A stretch of 64,000 nt of DNA from Drechslerella dactyloides (lineage: Eukaryota; Ascomycota; Orbiliomycetes; Orbiliales; Orbiliaceae), in assembly GCA_020064725.1 (NCBI GenBank), contig JAGTWJ010000011.1, positions 682,001-746,000 on the forward strand. Direction: 5' to 3'. The notes beneath the pieces were generated by a model, which was not told the DNA's origin, ran no database searches, and worked only from the letters and a program-made list of their open reading frames with translations. The position numbers and the translations under genes were made by a program. Shown here in pieces: positions 11,958 to 23,100 of the stretch (positions within the stretch are counted from its first letter, which is position 1; the number at the start of each line of letters is the position of its first letter).

Positions 11958-13155
11958 ATGGCTATTATAAAGGACCTCCTGCGCATCCGCACTTTCAACT
12001 TCCGCCGCAAGAACTGCGAAGGCCTCCCACCAGATCTCGCACCCTGCAGCTACGGTGGCTGTCGCCCGAACGAAGTCTTCTTCCCGAACGGCTTCCACCC
12101 CTCGCCCGCCTCGTCCTTCTCGTCCACCGCTTCTTCCGCGTCTACCTCGTCGTCTACTTCTTCTTCCTCTTCAGACGTGGACTACAACCACTCGCACACA
12201 ACCTCATACAATACATCCTACACACAGACTTCTCCTCTCCCGCCTCCCGCGACCGTCGCCAACCCCAGGACCACAATCCAGACCTCGGCGCCGCAACCCA
12301 TCATCATCTCTTCGTACAGCACACCGGCGCAGGTCCCCATTCTGTCGATACCCAAGCCGCGCAAGAAGGCCTCATACACCACGCAGAGCGCCAGCAACGG
12401 CATGGGCAACAACGCTTCGAAAAAGACAAAGATGACGCTCGTCGAGATCTTCCAGAGCCAGGGGTGCTCGAGCTGCCCGCCGGCGAACGGGAACGTGATC
12501 GAGCTGATGAACAACTATCCGAGCGTGCTGCTGCTCACGTACGAGGTCACGTACTGGGACTATCTCGGGTGGAAGGACAGCTTTGGCAACAAGGACTTTG
12601 ACCGCCGGCAGCGCGACTATGCTGCCACGTTTGGCAACGAGTCCGTGTTCACACCGCAGGTGAGAATCAACACCCCCCATGATTACTTATATATATCACT
12701 TGAATGTCTTCATATATTGTGGAATTTATGCTAACTGCGGCTACCACTAGGTCGTTGTCAACGGACGCGCGGACGGCGTCGGAAACACATTCAAGGACCT
12801 CAACAAGATCGTGAGCAAGGGCGTCATGGCCGCCGCCAACGAAGACCTCACGCGCCTCGAGGTCGACGGCAACAGCATCCTGATCTCCGGCGGCGAGCTG
12901 GACGTCACGGCGGACGTGCACCTGGTGCGCTACATGCCCAAGCCCGCGGACGTGAACATCCGCCGCGGCGAGAACGCGGGTCGGTGCATCCCGCACCGCA
13001 ACGTCGTTGTGGACATCAAGAAGATTGGCGAGTGGAAGGGCGGCAGCATGGTTTTCAACATTGGCGAGGAGACGGAGGACGGGATTGAGAGGGCGGTCTT
13101 GCTGCAGAAGGGACGCGGCGGGGCCGTGATCGGTGCCGCGAAGCTTGGCAAGTGA
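11958..13155 (+). CDS. DUF1223 family protein (thioredoxin-fold-like)
   Basis: Function is unknown beyond the DUF1223 family, which is widespread in bacteria and fungi. Two exons, 11958-12659 and 12751-13155, join in phase 0 (donor GTGAGA, CTAAC branch at 12730, acceptor CTAG) and give 368 residues. The first ~155 residues are a low-complexity extension rich in Ser, Thr and Pro. From about 158 the conserved domain starts with LVEIFQSQGCSSCPPAN, where the CSSC pair sits at the place of a thioredoxin-like active site, followed by the family's YWDYLGWKD and FGNESVFTPQ segments. The ATG at 11958 is the first in frame. No signal peptide is evident at this start. A redox role is suggested only by the CxxC motif. 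Confidence 0.86.
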
Positions 13156-14158
13156 TCGATTCGTTTCCTTTGTTTTTCTTTGATTGCGCAGGGGAGTTTG
13201 TTTGTTACATGGCAGCGGGTTCGCTTTTCTGTCGTTTGCGCGCTGGGTACGTTATTGTAGATATGGATGCGGGATGATCGCTGGAGTTTTGGTGTTCTTT
13301 TTCTCAAGGTCGATTGATTCGCTCTTTTTGGACGCTGGTTGGACTGCGTACGGGTGGCGCTGCAAGCTTGCGCTTGCTGGATTCCTTCGTTTGAGGCTCT
13401 GTTGATCTCTTTTGTCTCTTTCTGTCTTTGGATGGTGTCCTGTCTGTCGTTAGTTACATTACGAAAAGCGTTTCCTTTGCGTCGACGATTGATTACGATC
13501 TATCTTACTCTATTGCTATCATTTGTCATGAAGCGCACTCAATTTGAATATTGAATTCGGTAATGCTAGCATATTCTGCCTGCCCTGGCGTCATGGTGAC
13601 AAGGATCAGTACGGTGTCACGAGCGGATTCGGTGGTGACTACACGGCTACCCCGGTGTCGATGTCTCAACTTCGCCGCGACACAAATAGCTCGATCGTCG
13701 TAATCTCGTAGCGGAACCGAGAAACGGTCTTGGTTTATGGAACCATCGTAAACGCCCCTCCTCGTGCTCCTAAGATCAAATCGATCATGATCATGACTCG
13801 TGGTCGGATATCTTGTTTGTGTTGATGCGTGGTATTTTCCCGACGTCCCGACTCGGTAAGCGGAATCCCGCTTCCTGGTTCGCATCCTCGCCAAAACGCT
13901 ACTACCACCACCAGCCAGCTCGACATCCCCAGTCACTCTAGTCTCGGGGACGCTGCAGTCACTCCAACGGCGCCTGGGATCGCGACGAATCGGGCAGGCA
14001 TCCTTACTACATCTTTGTCAGAGTACCGGACCCCTGCCATGCGCGAATGATGTCGGTGTCTAGCGTCGGGCGGCCATCCTGTCTTCGAGTCGTCGCGACT
14101 TGACCTGAGCCGCCGCGCGCGCTCGACTCTGTCTAGTTTACCTTGATACATAACGACA
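13156..14158. other. Intergenic region
   Basis: No gene supported. The first ~400 nt are T-rich, like a 3' UTR. A 136-codon minus-strand frame at 13526-13936 has no domain or family resemblance. Confidence 0.5.
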
Positions 14159-15866
14159 ATGCAGCCACCTGGGGTCTGTATACACGCGCATCGTCACCCA
14201 TGCTACGCTGGATTATGTGCTAATATGTATAGCTATGCTAGACACCGAGATACCGCTTCACATCACCAGACGATGCCAGGCGCCCGCCAAAATTACCGAC
14301 GGGTGCCACTCCAGCGCCTGCCGCCGTCGCGCAACCGCAATTCGCGACGCCCGCGCCGTTGACCGCCCGCCGACAGCTGGATGTCAACATTGATGCCACC
14401 GCACGGCGCACGCCAGCGACAGTGGACCGGCGGCAGAAAGGCTACAATCGCGGCTTCAGTCCCGACCCGGACCTCTATCTGTCCACGCCGCGGGTTGCCT
14501 CTACAACTGCACCGACGGGGCTGTCGCTTACCCAGAATAAGAATAAGCGGCGGCGGTCGTTCGACCTGGATGAGATTGATGAGGCGTTGATGACGTCCGG
14601 GCGGCCGAAGGTCCTGGGGCCCTCGTCGAGCGGGTGGAAGGTCGGCGAGTTTCTCACCGCGACGCCGGTTCCAGGTGCGGATTCCACATCTATATTATAT
14701 ATCACACTATCGATATATATCGATGGGGTAGGCTTTACGTGTGCAGCAGCTAAGCGGTCTGTACGGGGTATATAGGCAAAGGCAAGGGAAGAGGCGCACA
14801 GGCACTTGGAAGCGCGGCGACACCGACGCCCGCGACGAGACAACAACCGCCACTCCTCTTCCAGCGGGCGTCAACGATTTTGTCCTCCCCGCCGGAGAAC
14901 CTGGAGCTCAGCTTTGGTGACACGCAGGAGGACGTCCAGGACGACAGTGAAGAAGGGAACGGTGTGGAGGGCGGAGAAGTGGGTGTTACACGGCGGCAGC
15001 GGAAACGGCGGAAGTCCCGTGGCGCGTTTGACGATATCGAGTCTATCGCTTCGAGTTTACCTACCGGACTACTGGGGGACGACGACGGGGATGAAGATGA
15101 AGTCTCAGGCAGCTCGGATGCGGGAGACGAGGCTGAGGACGACCGACAAAGACATCACCGTGCGAAAGGGAAGGAGAATGCTACGCCTCGAGTTACCACG
15201 GCTGCGGAGCCGACCATGAGAAATGAACCACCGTTGACACCGCCTCGATTCCGGACAGCCATAGATGCACGAGAAGGAACGATAGCGACGACGACGACGA
15301 CGACTACCAAGCAGTGGATCAAAGTCCCCAACCAACCGCAGCTAAATCTCCCACCACAAAATCGATCGCCCAGCGCGAAAAAGCTCGATCAGGCGATCTG
15401 TGCGATGGCGTGGTCTCCGTCGCACCGCCGCCGGCGAAATGCGAACGCGAAGTACCTGACCGGCGGCTTGGCATCGACAGTGCTCGGGTGGGCATACGAC
15501 GCGCAAGACTCGGTGCTGAGGAGCAATGCTGCGATTGAACAGCAACAGCAGGGGTTGCATGTGGCGACGGGTAGAGGTGTGCCTGCAGGGGTATTTGTGG
15601 TTGCAGTGGAGGCGCTATGGGAGGAGGAGAATTACGTGGCCGCCATTGGCGCTGCCGAGCCGGTGCGATGGGAGCAGCAGCAACAAGTGGGACAGGAGAA
15701 GCAGAAGGGAGAGGAGGCCCGGGTGGTGCTGGTGGGGGATGCGAACAGCGCGATGCGGAGGGAGCTCGGGGCGGGGTCGCGCGTGGAGGTTCGGCCGCCG
15801 ACGTGGGAGGTCGAGGCGGGCGGGCGAACGTGGACGGTGGTGGTGAACTGGAAGGCACATGTCTGA
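14159..15866 (+). CDS. Hypothetical protein, nuclear-like, unrecognised
   Basis: I do not recognise this protein. The best model has three exons: 14159-14173, 14242-14674 and 14776-15866, giving 512 residues. The second junction is well supported (donor GTGCGG, acceptor TATAG, frame restored). The first is uncertain: an alternative from 14177 to 14270 also keeps frame, and no ATG lies in the main frame of exon 2. The N-terminal half is disordered and rich in Ala, Pro and Arg. The middle is acidic, with a basic KRRKSRG stretch that could be a nuclear signal and a KEN sequence (GKENATP) that could be an APC/C degron. The C-terminal ~180 residues look folded: LTGGLASTVLGWAYDAQ, then beta-rich segments ending in WTVVVNWKAHV. 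Nuclear location is inference. Confidence 0.6.
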
Positions 15867-17281
15867 CTAAGTTCATACTTACTGACTTATTCGCTAGGCT
15901 GTGGGACTGGAAACGAAGTGGCGGATGGACACAGTAATATTGATATTCGCGTCGGATGGAGTGATACGTCGGCAGTCAGCCTTGAACATGTCTCGAAGGG
16001 ATCCGATCTCCACAGACGGTTAGATGGGGAGCTGCTACTGGTAGCTTAGCTACATGTACTAGCATAGCTCCAACGAGCGCGCTAAGACATGTACTAGTTG
16101 TATTCCTTCGGTGAGATACCAGTAGCAGTGGGTAGAATAATCGACCGGAGTACGAACGAGTGTGCTGTATATATATCAGAACCTCGACTAAGCTAAGATT
16201 CTATTTTTATAAATTGCATGGCATGGGCAAACGGGCAGCCAACTGCCAGGCTGATCCCGAGGCTGCGGCGTCTGATAGGCTGAGCCCGCGGCGGCCAGCG
16301 TCACCGGCCGGCTGCTTCTGGCGATTCCAAATGGACAAACGCTCGGCGCGAGAATCAAGTGACGGGGTCTGGCGGGCGGATCATGATGTCTGGCATTCGG
16401 GCGTCCGGCCGTCGACGGGCGCTTTTCGGTGCACTCCAGAACGAACGGTGGATGCTGCCTGCCTAGTCGGGGCATTGCATTCCTTTCCCTCCTTCGGGCT
16501 ATCAAATCTCCCCCCCGCTGGAGCTTCGGATTCCACGATAGCAGGATTGCTCGCGGTGGCTTTAACGAGACGCTCGCATTCGTCCGTCCATTCCTCGGCC
16601 TCTCATCGTGGAGCCTCTCTCTCTTTGATCCGAGTGTGTGTTATATTATCATATTGTGCTGTGACCGTGCGTCGAGATCTCAGTCGAGCGGCCTGGAAGA
16701 TTACGTGTCGTGCAGGGAGTATTTGCGAAGCGCACGCATAGCAGTATTAGATCATCGTGAGGTCGTTCAAACGAAGCTGCGACGAGGGCAGCTAACGTTA
16801 ACGGAACGGGCGCAGGCGACGACGACAACGACCTGGCGCAGGGGCGCAATCACCAACAACAATCTCATCCTTGAAACAGACCCCGACCCCGTCAGATCGT
16901 TCAACCTTCTCTGCTCTGCTCACCGCCCTCATCTCCCGCTGGCCTCCCTCCCGCCTGCTTCATCTACTTCAGACCGGCAATACCCTTTTCCTGTCCTGAC
17001 GCCCAGTCTCGAGCCCTTCCATCCACTTCGATCCCTCCTGTTGTTTTCGCTCCGAAACGACGCCCGGCAACCGCAGCTGACAACCTCGTCCAACCAACCG
17101 TCCAACAGCGGCGTCAAACGTTAAACACCATCTCGAACTCGTTCGCTTCTTCGATAGGTGCCTACCTGCTTACTCGCTCATACACGCTCGCTGAGACTCG
17201 CCTCCCCGACGCCGCGTCTGATTCCGGCCGGCTGTTCTCTGCGTGCCTGCGTGCCTGTTTCAGCTGAAGAAACCGCCCAGC
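15867..17281. other. Intergenic: chitin synthase promoter and leader
   Basis: No ATG-started coding frame is supported. The first part has an inverted repeat (16032-16043 with 16117-16128). From about 16480 to 17281 the plus strand is CT-rich, as expected of a long 5' leader of the chitin synthase. A 231-codon open frame at 16429-17124 begins with GTG and has leader-like composition. Confidence 0.55.
16032..16128. repeat. 12-nt inverted repeat with internal 11-nt direct repeat
   Basis: CTGCTACTGGTA at 16032-16043 is perfectly complementary to TACCAGTAGCAG at 16117-16128. Inside the 73-nt spacer ACATGTACTAG occurs twice, at 16052-16062 and 16087-16097. Confidence 0.75.
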
Positions 17282-20200
17282 ATGGCCCACCGCAATAATA
17301 ACGACCCTTACTCCCGCCTCGACTTTGACGGCGCCGGCTCCTACGACCCTCCTTCTCCCATTCACTCTCCCATTCAATCGCCACCACACATGGACCATCA
17401 CCACTACAACAACAGGACGCCGTCGCCCGGCCGGCCGCTGCAGTCCCAATCGCCCTTCCGCGACCCGCTACCGTACAATGCACCACCGCCCGTCAACCCC
17501 TTCGATGGCTACGGGGAACCGCAGCGACTCCATACGCCCGGCCTGGGTCCGGCGCACGGAAACTATCACGAAGACGACATGGCTCTCCAGCCGACTGTAA
17601 GTGGTTTTCCGATCCGACGAGCGAGCGAATTCGCCAAAGACATGCATTAACCTTAAATTCCCACGCAGTACTCGGTCCAGAATCTTGCGCATTCGTACCA
17701 CCAGCATGGCCAACAGCCCAGCCTAGCGGCCCATGACCCCGGCCAGTACGGGCAGAATCCTGCCTACAGCTCGCAGGACCCGGATTTCGACGACCCGTAC
17801 CAGCCCTCGCCGCTCGAAGAGAGCTACCCGATGCATCAATACAACGACCCAAATTATGACAAGGATTACGACGACAGCCAGCCAATCCTGCCAGCACCCC
17901 AAGGCTTCCCGGAGGGTCAGCAGGACCCGGGCTACTTCCCGCAGTCGGCGAGTCCCGCGCCCGCGATCAAACGGTGGAAGACGGTCAAGAAAGTCGAGCT
18001 GTACCATGGTAACTTGGTGCTCGACTGTCCCGTCCCCAAGAAGCTGCTGGCGCAGATGCCGCGGCAGAACGCCAGAGAATTCACCCACATGCGGTATACA
18101 GCTGCGACGTGCGATCCGGCCGACTTTTTGAAGGAGCGGTTCACCCTCCGCCAGCAGCTGTTCTCGAAGCCTCGGCACACAGAGCTGTTTATCGTGGTCA
18201 CCATGTACAACGAGGATGAAATATTGTTCGCCCGGACCATGCGTGGTGTCATCAAGAATATTCAGTACATGTGCAGCAGGACGCGATCGCAGACGTGGGG
18301 CGACGAGGGGTGGAAGAAGATTGTGGTTTGCGTTGTCAGCGACGGCCGCATGAAGATCAACCCGCGCACGAGGAGCTGTCTGGCGGCAATGGGCTGTTAT
18401 CAAGACGGTATCGCGAAGAATCTCGTCGGTGATAAGCCCGTCACGGCGCATATTTACGAGTACACGACGCAGGTCAATCTCGAAGTCAAGGGTGACCTGA
18501 TCGATGTCCAGCCCGGTGGGAAGAACAGCGTGCCGATGCAGGTCCTCTTTTGTCTGAAGGAGAAGAATCAGAAGAAGATCAACTCGCACAGGTGGTTCTT
18601 CCAGGCGTTCGGAGAGGTGCTGAATCCGAGCATCTGCGTGCTGATCGATGCTGGTACGAAGCCCGGAGGGCAGAGTATCTACCATCTCTGGAAGGCGTTC
18701 GAGCTGAATCCTGCGTGTGGCGGAGCCTGCGGTGAGATCAAGGCCATGTTGGGCACCGGGTGGAAACACCTCAGAAACCCGCTTGTCGCCACCCAAAATT
18801 TCGAGTACAAGGTAGGAATTTCAGCCTTTTTACTGTGTTGAAATCGCAAAACATTCCAGGCTAACTCCAGCTAGATGTCCAACATTCTCGACAAGCCGCT
18901 TGAGAGCGCCTTTGGCTTCATCAGCGTGTTGCCTGGTGCTTTCTCGGCTTACAGGTTTGCTGCTCTGCAGAGCCGAAAGGGCTTGCCGGGTGATATCACG
19001 AATATCCCCGAGGGCCCGCTCGAGAAGTACTTCAAGGGCGAGTCCATGCATGGCGCCGACTCAGGCTTTTTCAACGCGAACATGTACCTCGCTGAGGACC
19101 GTATCCTTTGTTTCGAGCTGGTCACCAAGCGCAACTGCGACTGGGTGTTGACATATGTCAAATCGTCGTACGCGGAAACCGACGTGCCGGACCGGATGCC
19201 CGAGTTGATTCTGCAGCGACGACGTTGGCTGAACGGTTCGTTCTTCGCGGCGGTCTACGCTCTGGTGCACGCGTTCGACATCTGGAGAAGCAAGCACTCG
19301 TTCCTGCGCAAGCTGATGTTTCACGTCGAGTTCTTCTACCAGTTTGTGTTTATGCTCTTCTCTTGGTTCGCGCTCAGCAATTTCTTCCTGGTGTTCAAGA
19401 TCTTGACGGCGAGCTTGGGCGATCCGTCGGTCAGATTTACACCGGGGAAGGTGCTGAGCGTGGTCTTCGAGTGGCTGTACCTTGGTATTCTTTTGACATG
19501 CTTCATCTTATCGCTGGGTAATCGGCCGCAGGGGTCGAACAGGTACTACATGACGATGGTAATCTTCTGGGCGGTCATCATGGTGTAAGTACCCCACGCG
19601 CGAGCCTTTTTTCTTTTTCTGGCACGGTCTGCTAACAGGACGTGGTTCCTTCTAGGTATCTGCTGTTCGCGGCAATCTTTGTGTCCGTGCGCGCAGTGGA
19701 ATCGGTGATCAGCAATACGGAAGGTCCGATTACGATCAATATTTTGTTCCAGAACCGGATTTTCCGCGACCTGCTCATCTCGCTGTGCTCGACGTATGTC
19801 ATCTACTTTGTCGCCTCGTTCCTCTTCTGGGAGCCCTGGCACATGTTTACAAGCGTAAGTCCCGTTCTATCCATTACAGGCGGTGTTCCGAGCTAATTGC
19901 AACATCGACTCGATGTAGTTCCTGCAATACTTGCTGCTGTCGCCGAGTTACGTGAATGTTCTCAACGTCTATGCTTTCTGCAACACCCACGACATCTCCT
20001 GGGGTACCAAGGGCGACGACAAGGTTGCTACGGATCTCGGTGTTGTCAAGGTGCAGGAAGGTGGCAAGGTCGACGTCAACATCCCCTCGGACGACGGCGA
20101 CTTGGACGCCGAGTACACGAAGCAGGTGAACGTGCTGCGGGCAAAGTACATCCCGCCGCCAAAGGTGCCCAAGCCCGAGGAGGTGCAGGAAGACTACTAC

Positions 20201-20499
20201 AAGGGCGTCCGGTCGTCGGTCGTGCTGCTGTGGATGTTTACGAACTTTGGACTGGCGGCGGTCGTGCTCAACTCGGCGGGGCTGGACCGGCTGGGCGTCG
20301 GGCCGGGCTCGGAGCAGCGGGCGGCGATTTACCTGTCGGTTGTGCTGTGGTCTGTTGCGGCGCTGTCCGCGTTTAGATTCGCCGGATCTTGTTGGTTCTT
20401 GATTGTGAGAATGGTGAGTAACGTGCATTATCCCCCTCTTGCTTGCTGTATGGTTGGAATTGCGGCTGACGAGCGGTGTTCTAGTTCCGTGGTGTCTAA
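17282..20499 (+). CDS. chsB: Chitin synthase, class III
   Basis: A processive plasma-membrane glycosyltransferase that polymerises UDP-GlcNAc into cell-wall chitin. Six exons, 17282-17596, 17669-18811, 18875-19584, 19656-19854, 19919-20413 and a 15-nt final exon 20485-20499, give 958 residues. A disordered N-terminus of about 220 residues rich in Pro, Tyr, His and Asp precedes the catalytic domain (VTMYNEDE; VVSDGR; DAGTKPGG; AEDRIL; the QRRRWLNGS signature). At least six hydrophobic membrane segments follow from about residue 670. The wording around ILDKPLESAFGFISVLPGAFSAYR, the LSLGNRPQGSN segment and the terminal MFRGV end match class III rather than classes I or II. The tiny last exon is needed to restore that end. 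Class is from memory of family patterns, so less certain than the enzyme. Confidence 0.96.
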
Positions 20500-21033
20500 A
20501 ATTACGATCTTATTGCAATGTGGTTCGTTACGAGTTACGAAAATTTAGATGTTTGTGGCAGGTTGCGCCCCTGTCGAAGCTAAGATATGAACTTGTAGTA
20601 CCTATTGGTGATGATGATGACGATGCGATGGCATCTTTTCTGTTCTTGTTTCGTTTCTTGTATGGCTCTTTTGTCGTTTCGTTTCGTTTCATCTTGTTGA
20701 GGTATCTGTAGTCAGTTTGGTGGTGTCATGTCTGGCCGGTTTTGTGTAACTTTTGTATGTACCTTATATATTACCGTAGGGCGTTGGAACTAATTGCACA
20801 TATTGCTGCCAGTTCGTCTGTTGGACATTATATATAACGTGCACGTGTGAAAATTCTAAAATGCGAACATTGGATGACCGCTGCGGGCGGTACAGCGGTG
20901 TTGGTGTGATATTACTATCGCCGGAAGCGGGTGTGCAGTTGGGAAGAAATGTTGGAGACGGCTGAGCGTGTTCGAGGGCTCGAGTGCAACACCCGCATCC
21001 AACGTCGCAACTACAACAGACAAACGTCACAAC
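20500..21033. other. Intergenic: chitin synthase 3' UTR and phosphatase promoter
   Basis: T-rich 3' UTR-like sequence up to about 20790, then a short promoter with TATATA near 20828. No gene seen. Confidence 0.5.
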
Positions 21034-21666
21034 ATGGCGGCAGCAGCTGACGGCAAGATCTCCGTTTTGATGGTACGAGACACCCCTCACAAACATATGT
21101 ATACAGCGAACTAATGCCGTTTGTACGATGTAGGTATGCCTGGGCAATATCTGCCGGTAAGCGCAATCGTGCACGTCGGTACGGTACAGCTATAGACGGG
21201 GTAGGCTTACGAGTCGAATGGCAGCTCGCCCATGGCAGAGGCGGTCTTCAAGCACGTCGCGGCGGAAAACAACCTCCTCGACCGCTTCGACAAGATTGAT
21301 AGCGCGGGGACGGCGGCCTACCACGCTGGTGAGCCGCCGGACTCCCGCTCCGCTGCCGTCTGCGCGGCCAACGGGGTCCCCGTGGATCACGTCGCGCGGC
21401 GGGTGACGACGCAGGATTTCCGCACGTTCGACTATATTCTCGCGATGGACGAAAGCAATCTACGTGACCTGAAGGACAAGCGACCCGCGGATGCGACGGG
21501 TGTCAAGGTGCTCATGTTTGGCGACTTTGAGGATGGTGGGGTTAAGGGCGTCGTTGTTGAGGATCCGTATTATGGCGGTCGGAGCGGGTTTCGGGCGAAC
21601 TTTAAGCAGTGTGAGCGGTATAGCAGGAATTTCATGCGTGAGGTGCTCGGTGCGGAGATTAAGTGA
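21034..21666 (+). CDS. ltp1: Low-molecular-weight protein tyrosine phosphatase
   Basis: A small cytosolic phosphatase that removes phosphate from phosphotyrosine through a Cys-phosphate intermediate. Three exons, 21034-21072, 21134-21156 and 21225-21666, give 167 residues, the family's usual size. The P-loop VCLGNICRSP (C15, R21) is split: exon 2, only 23 nt, encodes its first part, and the acceptor GGCAG at 21224 restores Arg-Ser-Pro. The C-terminal EDPYYGG carries the general-acid Asp and the paired tyrosines of the family. A competing acceptor a few bases upstream (CGAG) would break the loop. The yeast homologue is LTP1 and the fission yeast one Stp1. Confidence 0.95.
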
Positions 21667-22046
21667 GTCTGTGTTTTCTACTATGGGTAGTATATAACTG
21701 GATGTAGGTTGGTTACGTGATTACCCAGTCTTTCTATATTGACTGTTTGATTAGCTAGCCGTGTATATCGCTTGATGTTAAGTATTGGATCGCTGACGGG
21801 TGTGGTGTGGCTCTTATAGGGAGAAGCACAGGCGGCGGCGGCGAAAGAAGGGCGGGGTAAAGTTATAGGATATAGATATAGAACTAGAGTTGTACAAGCA
21901 GCCTCGCCATGGCAGCCCAGTTACGGAGCTTCTGGTTCTTGGGAAAAGTTACGGATACGCATCTTGTTTACGTACTTACAATCAAGTAGGAGTATATGGT
22001 ACAATGTGTGACTATGTCAGGATATGTGCACTACGTATTTACATCA
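21667..22046. other. Intergenic between convergent genes
   Basis: Short shared 3' region of the phosphatase and uL22m genes, AT-rich around 21680-21780 and 21860-21880. Nothing else seen. Confidence 0.5.
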
Positions 22047-23100
22047 TCACCACAAGCAGTACTGGTGCTGGTGGTAGATTGCCCGGTTCGGCAGCGGCAC
22101 CCATACCTTCTGCCGCTTCCGCTTCTCCTCCTTCTCGCGCGCCAGCCGCTCCAGCGTGTTCGTCTCCTTCAGTAGGACGCTGATAGACGTGTACGGACGC
22201 CTCAGAATGTCGATGCGATTCCTCGCGCGCTTCAGCGCCTCCTTTTCCGGCCTGCCGCGGCCGACCCAGGCTTGCGAGATGTATGTTTTCTCCGGGTCAA
22301 AGTTCTTCGTTAGGATTGCTTCGTCGCGCGCGTGCTCGAGGTGTTTTAGGATTTCCTTTGCTGGTTGTTTCGGCGAGAAGCGCATCTGGACGAGCGCGTG
22401 GGAGAGCGTTTTGCCTGCGATTTGCCGGGCGAGAGGGCCGAGTTTCTTGACGGAGGTCTTGAAGTGGTGGGAGATGCAGAGGTGTTCTTTTTCCTCGCGC
22501 TTGATCTGTTCGGTGCGGGAGAGGCGGCCGCGGCGTTTGATCATGCGGATGCGGTAGCTGCGCATGAAGGAGGCTTCGCGGGGGTACAGGCCGCCTTCTT
22601 TGAGGATGGCGACACGGTTAGTCGCGCGCTCGAGGATTGGCGAGGTCGTCAGCGGGCCGTCTTTGTAGATGCGATCTTCTTCGGCGGTGCTGCTGGGTGC
22701 GTCGGCGCCGAAGACGGAGGAGGAGGCGAGCTTGCCGCGGTACATGGTGACGCGGGGGGTGGGGGATTCTTCCTCGGTGGGTTTTTTGGCGAGCAGCTCG
22801 CTGATGGAGAGGGGTACGCCTTTGGCGCTTTCTAGGCGTTTGCGGCGGAAGAGGCCGAAAAGCGTGCGGACTTGCTGGAAGGGCGATGCGGGGGGTGCAT
22901 TTATCGGTATCGAGGGTGGGTGTCTAGGGAGGATTGAGCATTGTGGGAGAACTATATGCATTCGATTGGCAGGTTAGCGGGGTGGGTCAATTGGAGGAAG
23001 GTACGGCAGGGACGTACCTGGCCGACTCCTCGACAGCGAGGATAGCCTGATGGAAGCCCTCATGACATAATATTCGGCGGGGTGTCGTCCGAGGATGCAT
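22047..23100 (-). CDS. MRPL22: Mitochondrial large-subunit ribosomal protein uL22m
   Basis: A structural protein of the mitochondrial 54S subunit that binds large-subunit rRNA and lines the exit tunnel. Two exons on the minus strand, 23100-23018 and 22923-22047, joined by a 94-nt intron (donor GTACGT, GCTAAC branch, acceptor CCTAG), give 319 residues. The uL22 domain lies at about 175-300 and includes GKTLSHALVQMRFSPK, AILTKNF, YISQAWVGRGR and RRPYTSISVLLKE. The N-terminus with several Arg and no long acidic run fits a mitochondrial presequence. A later ATG at 22961 would start inside the intron, so I chose 23100, where phases match exactly. It runs convergently to the phosphatase gene. Confidence 0.9.

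Noticed and set aside
16429..17124. 231-codon frame upstream of the chitin synthase
   Set aside because: It starts with GTG and has the Ser/Leu/Pro/Arg make-up of a CT-rich leader; no domain.
22365..22835. 156-codon plus-strand frame opposite uL22m
   Set aside because: Gly/Ala/Phe-rich antisense reading inside the conserved ribosomal-protein exon.
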